Shown here: one piece after another, positions 53,563-64,000 of the stretch
Layout of the letters: every line of letters begins with the position of its first letter
How positions within the stretch are numbered: position 1 is the first letter of the stretch
Assembly: GCA_037102815.1 (NCBI GenBank)
Contig: BTPP01000006.1
Location: 1,426,001 to 1,490,000 of the forward strand
DNA from: Neurospora intermedia
Taxonomy: Eukaryota > Ascomycota > Sordariomycetes > Sordariales > Sordariaceae
Length of the DNA: 64,000 nt
Direction of reading: 5' to 3'
The notes under the pieces: generated by a model
What the model was told of the DNA's origin: nothing
What the model saw: the letters and a program-made list of their open reading frames with translations, nothing else
Database searches by the model: none
Position numbers and translations under genes: made by a program

Positions 53563-54173
53563 GGTTGAATGAAATGCTCGAACTTCACCGACGACACTAT
53601 AATCTATTGTGATAGTAACCCTTTATTTGTTCATTTCATGCGGCTATTACGAGGGTCTGGATCAGCCAAAGTGCTTTTCTGAATTTAAGTCAGAGTGAAA
53701 AAGTTCAGGAAGCTTGTCAACCGGGTTGAAACCTGGCGGTCTTGCCTCAACAACTTCTTCCTCGGAACTCTGCTGCCCACGATACAGTGGTGAATACTTA
53801 TTTTTTCCTACCAGCAGTTTGCATTTGCTTGCGAAGCTAGTCTTGTTCCTTCCAAACTTACTCCTTTCATTATTTAATAGGGTAACTCGGTGGGTCGTCT
53901 GGGTGCGATGACCAAGACGTTCGTTGGCACCAGACGCGCAGAACTTGGAAGACAAGCGTGCATCTTCATGAGGTCGTCTACACTAATAACTCAATTTTCA
54001 TGTTCCTTTCTCAAGCAAAAAGATAAACTAACAAAACAAACAAACAAAAATATAATCAGCGGGTAATCAGTCAAAAACAAAGTGAAAACATAAAGAAAGA
54101 AACCTCCTAAAAAAAAATTCCCGGATATCTCCATCCAAGCTGGGATACAGCCGGATGAAGGTACCCAGGACAT

Positions 54174-54257
54174 TGTCCGATAGGAGAGTTGAACTCCTGG
54201 CCTTTGTAGATACATTTTCATATACCTGCAACGCTCTCCCAACTGAGCTAATCGAAC
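54174..54257 (-). tRNA. tRNA-like gene with intron, anticodon unclear
   Basis: On the minus strand the acceptor arms GTTCGAT/ATCGGAC pair over all seven positions (one T-G), with discriminator A. The D-arm is TAGCTCAGTTGGGAGAGC and the T-arm AGGAG-TTCAACT-CTCCT. The anticodon region TTGCA...TACAA contains a C-A mismatch and encloses an 18-nt loop, room for an 11-nt intron. In the standard position the anticodon would read TAT (Ile) but position 33 is G instead of the near-universal U. Either the gene is a decayed copy or the folding differs from my reading. Confidence 0.6.
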
Positions 54258-54856
54258 TTTGTTATTTATATGATCATCTTCCCTTCCTTATGTACCTACC
54301 TGTAGGGATGGAGGGTTACTTGAGCGGGCGGAAGAGGGTTGGGGGAGTTGAGAGGGTTGAAAGATGGCAGAGGTGCATATGCAGGGCAGGAGTCCTGCAA
54401 GGGTGCAGCATCACATAACAAGAGAAAGACTTGGAAAGTGCAGGAATTGGAGATGATGTTGGGCTAAGACACTGCATTAGTATAACTGAAAAGTCAAGTG
54501 CCTGTGAAAATACAGTGGGCACCACGAAATGAAGAGGCTTGACCAGCAAATCCTCGAGTCTGGTCCCTAGATAAGTCATCCGAGTCCCATATGTCTGCTG
54601 GATGACGGGTATGTCTGAATGCAACATCGACTGTGTCCCGGGCGAGGAGAGCCAAGCCAAAAGATAATACATGCGATGAGATAGAAAGCCAGGAATAGCA
54701 AACCCCAATATGCTCCGAGATCCATCTCACCTAACACCATGTCCGAGATACCCCAGTCGAACAGATTGCCTGCCTCGCCCAACTCCTGCGATTCATGCCC
54801 ACAGATGATGTAATATGACTGATCCAGACTCCCAAGAAGTTGGAAGTGCCATAGCC
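54258..54856. other. Spacer between tRNA-like gene and phosphotransferase
   Basis: 600 bases holding the upstream region of the tRNA-like gene and the 3' flank of the next gene. No further gene seen. Confidence 0.4.
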
Positions 54857-56047
54857 TTACACAGAAGGCTTGACGGAAAGGGGACGACCTACCTCGTGCA
54901 ACTCGCAGATCCACTTGTACTGGCGCTGTTCGTCTCCCTCAAAAGGCCACTCAAATTCCTCGGGATACGGTCCCTTCTCGCTTCCGCGGCGAAAAGGAAC
55001 CTCATAACTCAACAAGAAGGGTAGAGTACCGTTGACGAGAGGACTGCCAGTCTCGCTATCGCGCTTGAGAGTCAGATGTCCCTTGTCGTCGTATTGGTAG
55101 ACAAACCCGGCCGTCAGTGCGCCCATCTTGACAGCAAGGTCGATAATGTGGGCTTTCTCCTGAAACTCCTTTTGACGGTGCTCGGGGCTTCCCTCCATGA
55201 TTCCAGCCCAGAATGCTCTCTCAGACTCCTCAAAGTTGTTGGGAATCTGCCAGTTCGAGTTGAAGTCCTCGCCGGCAACCATCTGGATACGGTGTAGGCC
55301 GATGCCAAAGGGCAGAGGGAACGAATCCTCCCAGTCAACGATGCCCATAACCTCATGAGTATCGGGGTTGACGATGAGATTACCTGCCCAGAGGTCGGCA
55401 TGGGCCATGAACAGAGGAAGTTCGCTGATCTTGTCCTGGTGACGCAAGATCTCCATGGCAAGGGATCTGTAGGGCTTCATCTCTGGCTCGAGGGTGAACA
55501 AGAAAGGGATCAGAAAGGGAAGGACTTTTCTGACGACCGCTTCGTGGCTTTTGTCCTGGATATAGCCCTTGGCCAGCACGCGGCCGAGCGAGTTGCAGAG
55601 CTTGGGAAGGATATGAACGCCCTGCTCCTGGACAACCTGGGTCCAGGTTTTGCCAACAATGCGGTTTGATGCGTAGATCCAGGATTTCTTGGCCAAGTCC
55701 CTGGGGTCGGTGATGACGGCTACGAGCCGGATGTTGGGGACGTATTGGTCGAACCCGGGGCAGCTTCTGGCGCGCTCAAAAGGGGTGGTGTCGAGAGAGC
55801 GGAGGCGGAACTGGATGACGATGTCGGATCCTTCGTTCATGGACACAAAGACAGTCTTGCTGTCAACTCCCTGGTGCTTGCAGAAGGTGGCATCTGTAGC
55901 TTTGGCGCCTTGCTCGCTGAAGACGTTGGCCATAGCCTTGGCCAGCTCAAGCTGCTTCGTCTTGGAGTTGAGACACTCGGGAAGATGCTCAGGAGTAACC
56001 CGACTGTACGGGTTATCCTCGACGTTGAAAACCTCTTCTCTGGCCAT
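54857..56047 (-). CDS. Phosphotransferase-fold (APH/CHK-like) protein
   Basis: An intronless frame of 396 aa starting MAREEVFNVEDNPYSRV; the frame extends 21 codons upstream without an ATG, so 56047 is chosen. The C-terminal half carries the kinase-like catalytic loop FMAHADLWAGNLIVN (HxDxxxxN) and the metal-binding GIVDWEDSFPLPFG, both standard for the aminoglycoside phosphotransferase/choline kinase superfamily. The N-terminal half holds a poor glycine loop, and the usual lysine position is not evident. Fungi have many such proteins, most uncharacterised; the substrate cannot be inferred. No signal peptide. It lies tail to head with the nitrilase gene on the same strand. Confidence 0.85.
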   Translation of the reverse strand: MAREEVFNVEDNPYSRVTPEHLPECLNSKTKQLELAKAMANVFSEQGAKATDATFCKHQGVDSKTVFVSMNEGSDIVIQFRLRSLDTTPFERARSCPGFDQYVPNIRLVAVITDPRDLAKKSWIYASNRIVGKTWTQVVQEQGVHILPKLCNSLGRVLAKGYIQDKSHEAVVRKVLPFLIPFLFTLEPEMKPYRSLAMEILRHQDKISELPLFMAHADLWAGNLIVNPDTHEVMGIVDWEDSFPLPFGIGLHRIQMVAGEDFNSNWQIPNNFEESERAFWAGIMEGSPEHRQKEFQEKAHIIDLAVKMGALTAGFVYQYDDKGHLTLKRDSETGSPLVNGTLPFLLSYEVPFRRGSEKGPYPEEFEWPFEGDEQRQYKWICELHEVGRPLSVKPSV

Positions 56048-57362
56048 GGTTGTACTTGGAAATGGAAGTGATGAAGTGGTGAGTTCAAACTGGTCGCGAT
56101 CCAGTCGCAAAGAAGGTGGAATGGTAGAGATGGGTTGTGTTGCGGAGTAGGACTTTAAACGTCGGAGAAATCAGGTGTATGTCGCCTCTTGATTGTGGCC
56201 GGAGCAATGGGGCTCACGCTTGATGTCCACGAGAGTTTGTAACTCCGTTGCTGACACGCTGCGCTGGCACGTCGTTGGCAGATCAGAGCTGTGACACTGT
56301 TGCTGGCAGATGTGTGGTTTGATGCGCGCAAACAAGAGGAAGAAGATAGTAGCCCAGCAATGAGAGATACGACCCTTTTCTTTCTACGACTGTTTGACGT
56401 TTCTTTCAGTAAAGAGCCAACTTTGATTGCCAGGGTGTAATGCGATAGCGATGATGAAGGAAGCTGGATATTGCAAGGGGCTTCCGCGTTGGTCGTGCGT
56501 TGGGTTTGGACACACCTTTTGCTTTCCAAATGTTTAGAGGCAGCGGTAAGTACCTGGATTGAACGAACCGGAGTTTTCGGTCCCTCGGTGATACGTATCT
56601 CCTGCGCAAAACGGACGTTGACTCGACTTGCGCGAAGATTACGACGAGGTACTGTTAGAGTGGAGGGGAGGATTAAGTTTGGACGAAAGGCCGACAGTCA
56701 ATTTCGACGAGCACCTGACTTGTTCCTGCTCATGTCCTGGCTTGGTTGATGGTTGTAAGGAAACACTCAACCTCAGATAGGAATCTTCTGGGTTCGCTTC
56801 GTTGTGGTGCGAGGAGGAAGACGGAAAAGGGAGGAGGGAACGAAGCTGTTGAGGCTCGTGACTGCCCCGTACCTCCTTCCACATCGACCCGTCCCATACC
56901 ATACCATTCACCCGAATACCTACACGTACAATCGTAACTTCCGAGTTTTACTGAGCACGTGCTTGTCCTTCAGTTATCTTCCACATCACCATGGTGAACC
57001 CTTCCAGTTGTGCAACCCGGCGTTTCAAACGGCTTGAGATAAGTGTGTGATACTCGCCCGCCTTCCAACTTAACCGCCATTGTGGCCGTACTGCATGATA
57101 AGGCATCCCAGCCCATGTTGGACACAAAACATGGAAGTTGACAATGGGCATTTGATGAGGCTGAGATAGATCAAATGAGCTTGAATGACGTAGGGCAATA
57201 AGACTGTATGTTTAAGGTGCAAACGCAGATGCTTGGGGATGGTCCTTCACGGCGACTCACTCGAGACACCAAAATATGGAGCAGGCGACATCCCATCATC
57301 ATCACGCAGGTTGCACAAAAACACCCTTCCTGTCAGCTATCACTACCTACCCGCCCTCCTCC
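56048..57362. other. Intergenic, 1.3 kb
   Basis: Promoter of the phosphotransferase-like gene and 3' flank of the nitrilase gene. No supported gene. A CACGTG is present near 56956. Confidence 0.4.
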
Positions 57363-58601
57363 TTACTCCTTGGGGCCATCCCTCCACAGCGTATAATCAT
57401 AATGCCACCCCTTCCCACCCATATCCATCCGAACCTTGTAATCCTCCTCCGCCACCCTCAACACCTCAAAGTCGACATCCACAATCTGCATCTCCTCCGT
57501 CTCCGCGCCCATCACGCCCCTCCTTCCATCCCACTCTTCCCCGACCGGCGGCAACACCCCCTTCAGCGGCAGCGCAACCTGGCTCATCCCGCCCGCATTA
57601 CAAAACACAATCGCCGCCGTGTTCTCACACGCCCTCGTCACACACACGCTCCCCAGAAAGATCTTTTCCGCATCGCGACTGATCTTGGCCGAATTCTCGT
57701 CCACGGCCGTCACCCACCAGTACGACGGGACGATAATCATATCAGCGCCGTCGGCGATCAAGGCGCGGAAGCCTTCGGGAAAGGCGAGGTCCCAGCAGAT
57801 GAGGAGGCCCGCGCGGATGGGAACTTGGGTCCCGTTGGGGCCGGGCTTCAAAAAGGGGGTATCAAAGGCCCGGTGGGGCCGGTGTCGCTTGATGTCTCCC
57901 GCCGTGAGGTGCGGTCGTTCGGGATGCCAGAGGTTCATCTTTTGGTAGGAACCGGCCAGGTCGCCGGTGGAGGCGGAGATCCAGTAGGCCATGTTGCGGA
58001 TTTCGATGGGCTGTCCCTTCCAGGTGGCGGGTTCTTGCTTGCCGCTGTCGCCATCGTCGCTCGGCGGTTCCTTGCCCTGAGCAGAAAAAGAAGAAGCAGG
58101 ATGAACCTCGCAAATAGTTCCCGGCACGATGTTGATGTTAAGCTCACGCGCTAGGGCTTGGTACCGAGCCAGGTAGCTGTTGTCGGCCGAGGATTCGGCG
58201 CACGCGGCCACGAAGGACGGGTGCTCGGGACACCAGGATGTTAGGTGGTACTCGGGCAGGACGGCAAGGTGGGCACCTCCCAAGGCCGCCTTGCGGATGT
58301 AGGACTCTGCCTTTTGGAAGTTTTCCTCGACGGCGACGTCCTAGAATTGTCTCCCATCAGCCAGTGACCATGTTGTGTGTAGGTTGCACAGCTGTAGATC
58401 TGTAGTCTTGGAGTGTGTGGTTTGGTGGTATAAATCACGCATGGTGATAAGGAAAAGGTTGGGTTGAGTAAAGATGACGGAAAGTGGCTTGATGATATCA
58501 CTGATATTCCCAATTCAGACTTTAGCCGTCGAATAGACCCCTACATCGCTGCATACCTTTGGTTGAAACTGAATGAGAGCGATCTTGTAGTTGGGCGCCA
58601 T
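57363..58601 (-). CDS. Carbon-nitrogen hydrolase (nitrilase superfamily)
   Basis: Exons 58557-58601 and 57363-58340 with a 216-nt intron give 340 aa starting MAPNYKIALIQFQPK|DVAVEENF. The Glu-Lys-Cys catalytic triad is complete: Glu45 (AVLPEYHL), Lys149 (YQKMNLWHPE) and Cys197 (LICWDLAFPE). The enzymes use the thiolate to cleave amide or nitrile C-N bonds. The KMNLWHPE context and the lack of an extra domain resemble amidase-type branches such as omega-amidase or aliphatic amidase-like proteins rather than plant-type nitrilases; substrate unknown. No signal peptide or membrane segment is seen, so it is probably cytosolic. Residues about 97-125 (SSFSAQGKEPPSDDGDSGK) form an insertion that is likely a surface loop. 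Confidence 0.9.
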
Positions 58602-59784
58602 CTTGGTGTTGTTGGTGTTAGTACAGAAGACAGTGAGTTGGTTGCTGTGTTGTTCATGTGCAAGTTGGCGAGTCAGGTCAACCTGTATTTCAAAGCTTTT
58701 TGAATGTTGACATCAAGCAATGAAAACGACTGCCGCTTTCACTGTACCGAAACTAGAACACTACCTGAAGCAACGGATATAAGGTCGTGTTGGCCGAAGG
58801 GCGTCCATGTTGGTTAAAGGGCGTATTAGCCCACAGGCGTGTCCGCCAAAGGGCGTGATGTAACGATCTGGAAAGAAATCTACTGCATAGGCTCGGAAAT
58901 AGTCTTTGCTGCTAAAAGTAGTCTGATTCACTTGGCTACCTAGCGCTTTTACCCAAATATACTAAACGTGGTACTTCTGGAGTATACCATAGAGCATATG
59001 CACAACCAGACGAGAGATGAGTCCAATGGGATTTTCCCATCTTCCTAGCTAGCGCCTTTGGTAAATGTCTTACGACTATGTACTTGCGGTAGCTGAGGGG
59101 TACACGTACTGTGAAAGTCCATTCAGGGCAGACTTTCGAGGCTATCAAACTTCACAAACCTCACATGCCGGAGACCGCATCCTCTTCATAACAAAACAGG
59201 CATTGCCAAAGAACTGTAACCTCCACTGATTCCCACCTATCTTTGAGATCGGAACAATCTCTCAACGTGGGTGCCCAGCAATGGGTCAAACAAAGTATCA
59301 ATCTATGCCAGAGCTTGCATCCATGTCAACAGGGGAAATATGATCATGAATGTCAAATGACACGCCGAAGCGCATCGCTGGCAACCTAACCTTGCCATTG
59401 CGTTTTTCACACAAAGTTTTCACCACCGTCCTGGAACAGAGATCAACTCGCACATGCAAGTTCGATTATCGCTATTTGTCTCGTTATACCGTGACGATAC
59501 GTATGTTCGTTGTCGTTGCCGCCGATCGCTGAGCCACTCTGCTTGTTCTAATCGGCTTCGTTCGTCGTCGTCGTCGCTGGCGGATATGTCCATTGGGGAA
59601 TGCTGAATTATTTTTGCATTTGTTCACACAGAAGTTGCTCTAGAATGCCACTGATGCCAGTTCCAACCAACCATTCGATCAACCTGCCCACAAACCACTC
59701 GCTTCGCCACAAACGCCATGTCATTCATTTGATCCCATTCGTTCAGTTCAAAATGTGTGTTGTTATGATGCTGTACTCCCGGTT
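58602..59784. other. Intergenic with degenerate tandem repeat
   Basis: 1.2 kb without a supported gene. A block at 58788-58860 contains three spaced copies of a GCCxAAGGGCGT-type sequence. The rest is featureless. Confidence 0.45.
58788..58860 (+). repeat. Degenerate tandem repeat, ~24-bp unit
   Basis: GGCCGAAGGGCGT, GGTTAAAGGGCGT and CGCCAAAGGGCGT occur in order within 73 bases. No coding function is apparent. Confidence 0.6.
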
Positions 59785-60968
59785 TAGAGAATAGTTCCGA
59801 AGCTGTGAGAGATACCATGTTAGTGTGTCGTACATTGTAAAAAGACTAGTCAGGAAACCCTAAACTTACCCAAAAGTCCTCTTGATGCTGCGGACGTAGT
59901 ACTCATTCCAGTTGTTCTTGACAATCTCTTCCTGGCCGACGGGGACGCCAGTCCACTCGACGCGCATAACAGTAACCTTGTCAACGTCGTTCTGGTCGAA
60001 CTCAATCTTCAGGGTCGAGTAGTGACCCTGGGGCCACTGCTCAAGACGCCACTTCTGGACAATCTTGGTGGGCTCCTGGAGCTCGACGTACTCGCCCGAA
60101 ACGTTTCCGTCAAAGAGCACGAACTTGCCGCCCGGCTTGGCACCCTCAAACACCTTGGGAGGGGCGCGGGTGAAAGCGGCGATACGGCCGGGGTCAGTGA
60201 ACGTAGCATACAGCTCGTCTGCGCTTGTGCGGAACTCAGCCGAGTCTACAACTGTCGTCGTGTTGATCGCCGAGGAGGAGGAAGAGGAAGTGGTGGTGAC
60301 AGCGGGGGCGCTCGAGGAGGCAGGCTGAGGGACGAACTTGGGAGTGGAGAAGCCGCTCGAGGGGTTGGAACCGGGAGCATGCTGGATGTCCTTGCCGTGC
60401 TCAGCGATGAGCGCCGGGGAGAGCTTCAAGAACTCCTTACGGAGCTGGGGAACAAGCTTGTTGCGCACAAGGTCCTTGACGGGCCTCTTCTCGTTGGCAT
60501 CCGAGTAGATATCAATATCGAAAACGAACTCGTCCTCGTCCAACTCATGAGACACCTCGGGAACGGTAATGGTGCCCGAAACATTGTCGTCGGTGGCAGT
60601 GGAGCCTACATGCGAAACGGAGTTTTAGCCCGCGGTCCTTGTTTTTCACGTCCAAGCATTGGGTGCAGTGGCAGGTCTATTTAGGCAAAAAATAAAGGAG
60701 GATTCAAGTGCAATGATGGCTCTATTCTATTACGGAACAACGTACCTGTGTACTCCAGGGTTAACTTGACATCAAAAATGGTGATCACCTTGCCCTTGCG
60801 CTGCGCAACATCGACATCTCCATCCATGCTAATAACCTTGCTAATCTTGGCAGTCACATCTCCCTCCTTGGCCTCAAGCTTGGTGAGGTTGTCCTCAAAC
60901 CACTGCTTGGCCCACGAGGTGGCATCCTTGTTGACCCAGTGCCAGTTGTTGGGGTTGTGCAGAACCAT
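59785..60968 (-). CDS. aha1: Hsp90 co-chaperone AHA1
   Basis: Exons 60746-60968, 59870-60605 and a 19-nt last exon 59785-59803 (introns 140 and 66 nt) give 325 aa. The N-terminal Aha1 domain begins with the signature HNPNNWHWVNKD, which stimulates Hsp90 ATPase. A Ser/Thr/Pro linker (about 150-195) leads to the C-terminal AHSA1 START-like domain (TSADELYATFTDPGRIAAF, VELQEPTKIVQKWR, NNWNEYYVRSIKRTF). The frame seems to stop after KRTFG, but that TAA lies inside a GTAAGT donor. Splicing to the acceptor at 59804 restores the FGFGTIL ending I know from AHA1 homologues. Cytosolic co-chaperone binding the Hsp90 middle domain. Possible heat-shock element at 61465. Confidence 0.94.
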
Positions 60969-61464
60969 TTTGACGGTTGTGGTTTGTTTAAGCAGAACAA
61001 AGTACTAAGAATTAGATAAATGGAATCTGTGAACCACTGGTTAGCGCAATGCTTTGGCAAACAACGTCATTAATGTGCGCAAGAGTGGTGTAGCAAAGGC
61101 TAGATCAGAGATGGTCCTGGTAGACCGCAGCGTTCGTCATCAAGGGAGGGAGTACAAGTCACCCTATGACTGGTGCCAGCTGAACAATCATCATAGAAGC
61201 CGTAGTGTGTCGCGGTGTCGGCGCAATGGCGTGCCATGCAGTGCCATGCGTGAGATGTGAAGGAGAGCAGAGGGATGACGGAAAAGGAGAGGAGTTGCGG
61301 TCTTACCTTGAAAAACACAAGCAAATGATATTTAGGGTATCAATGGTCGTTGCTGTCGTCAATCGGGGAGAACAAGAACTAAAAGTGTCAAGATGAAATG
61401 GGCGAGGTTCGCCGGAGAAGAAAAACAAAAATAAGGAAGAGTCGCAAGTCGGGGAGTTTTGTTT

Positions 61465-61479
61465 GGAAAGCTCTAGAAA
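61465..61479. promoter_or_regulatory. Near-consensus heat-shock element upstream of aha1
   Basis: GGAAA-GCTCT-AGAAA fits three alternating 5-bp units nGAAn-nTTCn-nGAAn with one base off in the middle unit. It lies about 500 bases upstream of the aha1 ATG. Hsp90 co-chaperone genes are commonly HSF targets. Confidence 0.35.
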
Positions 61480-61687
61480 ACTGACTCGGCTCCATTTGGG
61501 CGGACAGCAGGGGCAGTAAGGCTAGCTGTCCGAGCTGTGACCACCATGCGGCGGGGTAATGGTCGGGCCTGACTGACTGAGGTGACTGAGGGGCACCGTC
61601 ATTCTGGGGTCGGGTCCGGGTCCATCCTTCTGACAGTGGAGGTGATTCAGTGGAGCTGTGCAGCACTGCAGAAGCTGAGCTGTCTGG

Positions 61688-61817
61688 CCAATCAGTCAAT
61701 TCAATCAAAGGGGCACTGGCCAGCCTCGTCTTCTCTTGGATTCTGGACATGTTCGATGCTTCTGGGGCTTCTACTTGGACATGGTCAACGACCTCGCTCT
61801 TCTTCAAAGATATAAAA
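61688..61817 (+). promoter_or_regulatory. CCAAT box and TATA box without an obvious gene
   Basis: GGCCAATCAG (CCAAT at 61688-61692) is followed 120 bases later by GATATAAAACCC (TATA at 61811-61817) and a CT-rich leader-like stretch to an ATG at 61937, whose frame ends after three codons (ATG TCT GGG TGA). The GGGTGAAC there could be a splice donor. Confidence 0.3.
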
Positions 61818-64000
61818 CCCCGATTGAGACTGATATCTTCCATTTTTTTCCATTCACTGTTCACGTTTCGTCAGAGAAGACGGACACCAGCCTCACACGT
61901 CTTGGGATCTTCAATTGCCTCTTTTCTTCAAACACCATGTCTGGGTGAACATGGATTGAATCATTACGCATAAACGGTAGGTAACATCTGAGGCATTGAG
62001 GCATTGAGGCAATTGGTGTTCATTCTATATCTCCCATACAAGGTACTCGGTCATTCAACCGTCTCAATGAATGGAACGATCAAAATTGGGAGATAAAGAA
62101 ACAGGTGGCATGCTCACCTTGTGATACGGCGCCGATAAATTCGCTAGTATCACCATGTCGGCATGCAGACATTCTCTCCCTTCACATATTACATTACTGT
62201 TCTGCTGTGTACTTCTGCCCTTACCCAGCATCTAACCGACCCTCTGTTTGCAAACCCGGCCAGCTTGAACTGCTAGAGATGTCACACAATCACAGTCTGA
62301 CTTGACTGATAGCACTATCAATACACAGATAATACTGCTATTTATAGGCATCTTGCTGTTCCTGGAGACATGAATGGCAAACATTTCACATATCAAAGGC
62401 CACTGTGAGCACAAGAAGACATGTGAAACCTCAGTTACCACGACTTTTAAGCCAAAAATGTTCTTCAGGATATCGCGGACTGCCTAAGAGGTATCTTGTT
62501 TTGTGCAGGCATGTTCGACATCAACGATCAACACGAACATCTTGCAGCTCGGCACTTCAACGCCTCAACGCCTGACGAAGGGTCGGCCGGGTGCGCTTTC
62601 CAGATTCAGGTCCGTGATGCTGAAATCGATATCACAGAGACATGGACCAGGCATGTCTCACAGATGGGGCCTGAAGAGCTAGCTGGGGTCTTCAAGTGTG
62701 GTGTGTTCACTTTGTAGCGGTGGTAGTTGGAGCGATGAAGAATCGCGTGATGGTAACTTGGCACCAAGTCTTGATACCGAGCCAACCTGCCAATGATACT
62801 CATCGTCCTGGTCCTTGGACTTTTTTCTTCATGGATTGGTCCCTTTTTCACGTGGATGATTTTGGATGATCGGGAACAAGAGTGATCCTGGGAACATTTC
62901 GAAGCGTAACAAAATCTACCTGGTTGTCGTCGTCAATGGGGGGACTTCAAAGGGTCCATTGTGCTAATGCAGCTTTTCGAGCTTCTGAAGGAGCTGTCGA
63001 ATAACATTTCTCAAAAACACCAGGGGGATAAGCGCCAGCAACTATATCACGAATTCAGCGAATCACGGATGAAGCACGGAGTTGGGAGTTTTGGGTCCCT
63101 TGTTCCAAAAATAAATTGCTCGGACACGCCATCTTCATTTCACCAATCGCCTCGGAGCTGCCTTCTGGGCCTTCGACTTTGGGGGCCCGCGATGTGATGC
63201 CAGAATATCCATATCTCGGCCGAAAAGACAGAGGGAAAAAAAAGAGAAGAAAAAAACCGTTCGGCGATGAATTTCCAAACCTAGTCAAAGGCAACGGTAT
63301 TCAGTGGAGCTTTCAGTCAATGATTTGCATGGGATACCATACAACGCGGCGATACTGTGGGGTGAACTCCTCTTCTTCATTATGTAGAAGCTTTTGCTTC
63401 CTCTCTTGACCACACCCACCCAATACCTCTTTGGGAAAACAACATTTTCTGATCAGCTCGTCAACGTCCATCGCGGGGTGGACTGTAGCACGACCTAGTG
63501 CCTAGCCAACAGTCACACGGGCACACCATCTTCTCCTGCAAATCAGGGGTCACTTCCGGATCTGTCTGCTTTGTGTCTGGGCTTTCTGGTGCCTATCGTA
63601 AGTTGGGCTGCTCACAGATATAACTCTTGCCCATCTGGACACCATGCGGACTGGAAAACACACAGAAGCAGCCTCAACGGTGTCAAACTATCAGGAGATG
63701 GGGGATATGTAGATGAGGCCACCTTATTGACTTATTAACACAGCAGGCGAGGCCAGGGCGAGACTTGCAACCGTTTTCGTGCACATGTTCCCGTCCGTCT
63801 GCAACCTCACTGTATCCGCAATCAAGCATGTGGTCGGTACCATGGTATGGATGAGGCATCCCTCGTACACACCACCGTTTCATCTCCTAGAGCGGTGATA
63901 ACAGACGACGGACGGAACCCAGAGGGGCCGGCAGTATTTCCGTCGGAAAACCACCTCCTCTTGGAGAAAGCCTGGCCCTTCCAGCTGCCAAGATCGACCA

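Larger units (their letters stand above)
53094..54173. other. Intergenic, upstream of FAD oxidase
   Basis: No supported gene. It includes an inverted repeat at 53164-53183 and a TTAGGG-type motif at 53552-53562. The ORFs at 53662-53955 show no coding character. Confidence 0.45.
60969..64000. other. Gene-poor right end of window
   Basis: 3 kb without a gene I can support. The first 500 bases are the aha1 promoter. A promoter-like layout lies at 61688-61940. Frames at 61388-61864, 62105-62305, 62496-62717 and 63116-63409 are short, show no domains and are probably chance. Confidence 0.45.

Noticed and set aside
51040-58601. Possible secondary-metabolite cluster (FAD oxidase, phosphotransferase-like, nitrilase)
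   Set aside because: No backbone synthase, transporter or cluster regulator is nearby, and the genes are separated by long spacers.
61388-61864. 158-codon minus-strand frame
   Set aside because: No domain, no helix pattern, and it overlaps a promoter-like region; probably chance.
1-64000. Dispersed 5S rRNA genes, which are scattered in Neurospora genomes
   Set aside because: I looked on both strands for the 5S sequence as I remember it and saw no match; not computed.

Overview
The window is nuclear DNA of a filamentous ascomycete, almost certainly Neurospora (N. crassa or a very close relative). The reasons are short GT-AG introns of about 50-220 nt with CTAAC/CTGAC branch sites, strong C-ending codon bias in highly expressed genes, intron-containing tRNA genes, and two proteins that match from memory N. 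crassa enzymes of the same length: the 366-aa carboxy-cis,cis-muconate cyclase and the 283-aa 30.4-kDa complex I subunit. No rRNA, CRISPR, plasmid or phage feature was seen, and no intact transposon.

Layout. 0-9 kb: a secreted-ectodomain single-pass membrane protein (+), an intron-containing tRNA-His (-), carboxy-muconate cyclase (-) head to head with an intradiol ring-cleavage dioxygenase (+), and a small two-helix membrane protein ending in a PPxY motif (-). 9-18 kb: complex I subunit nuo-31 (-) divergent from NOT4 (+), whose downstream coding block at 15.19-17.94 kb is either its C-terminal half or a separate gene. 19-29 kb: tRNA-Pro (-), an Rsm1/NIPA-like zinc-finger protein (-), a CCC2-type copper ATPase (-), then a gene-poor stretch with a 400-bp inverted-repeat element. 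29-38 kb: sulfite reductase flavoprotein subunit (+), hydroxyacid-oxoacid transhydrogenase (+), and a disordered orphan protein (+). 38-46 kb: the telomere protein RAP1 (-) divergent from a SWF1-like palmitoyltransferase (+), then a mitochondrial EngB-family GTPase (-) divergent from FMC1 (+). 48-61 kb: an F-box-like low-complexity protein (+), a berberine-bridge-type FAD oxidase (-), a tRNA-like gene with a defective anticodon arm (-), a phosphotransferase-fold protein (-), a nitrilase-superfamily amidohydrolase (-), and the Hsp90 activator AHA1 (-). The last 3 kb contain no gene I can support.

Most genes are unrelated housekeeping functions: mitochondria (nuo-31, HOT, EngB-like GTPase, FMC1), sulfur assimilation, copper transport, mRNA decay and export, telomeres, and chaperoning. 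The one clear functional pair is the cyclase and the dioxygenase, both aromatic-ring catabolism enzymes, transcribed away from a shared 1.8-kb region. I found no convincing new multi-gene system. The best leads are (1) TTAGGG-type double motifs that are over-represented in the intergenic DNA, two of them upstream of rap1; (2) an IQ-type motif inside RAP1; (3) the NOT4 C-terminal block behind a possible 717-nt intron; (4) a MITE-like element; and (5) an odd tRNA-like gene. Gene models were assembled by hand from splice signals and reading frame. All family calls come from recognised motifs, not from database searches.
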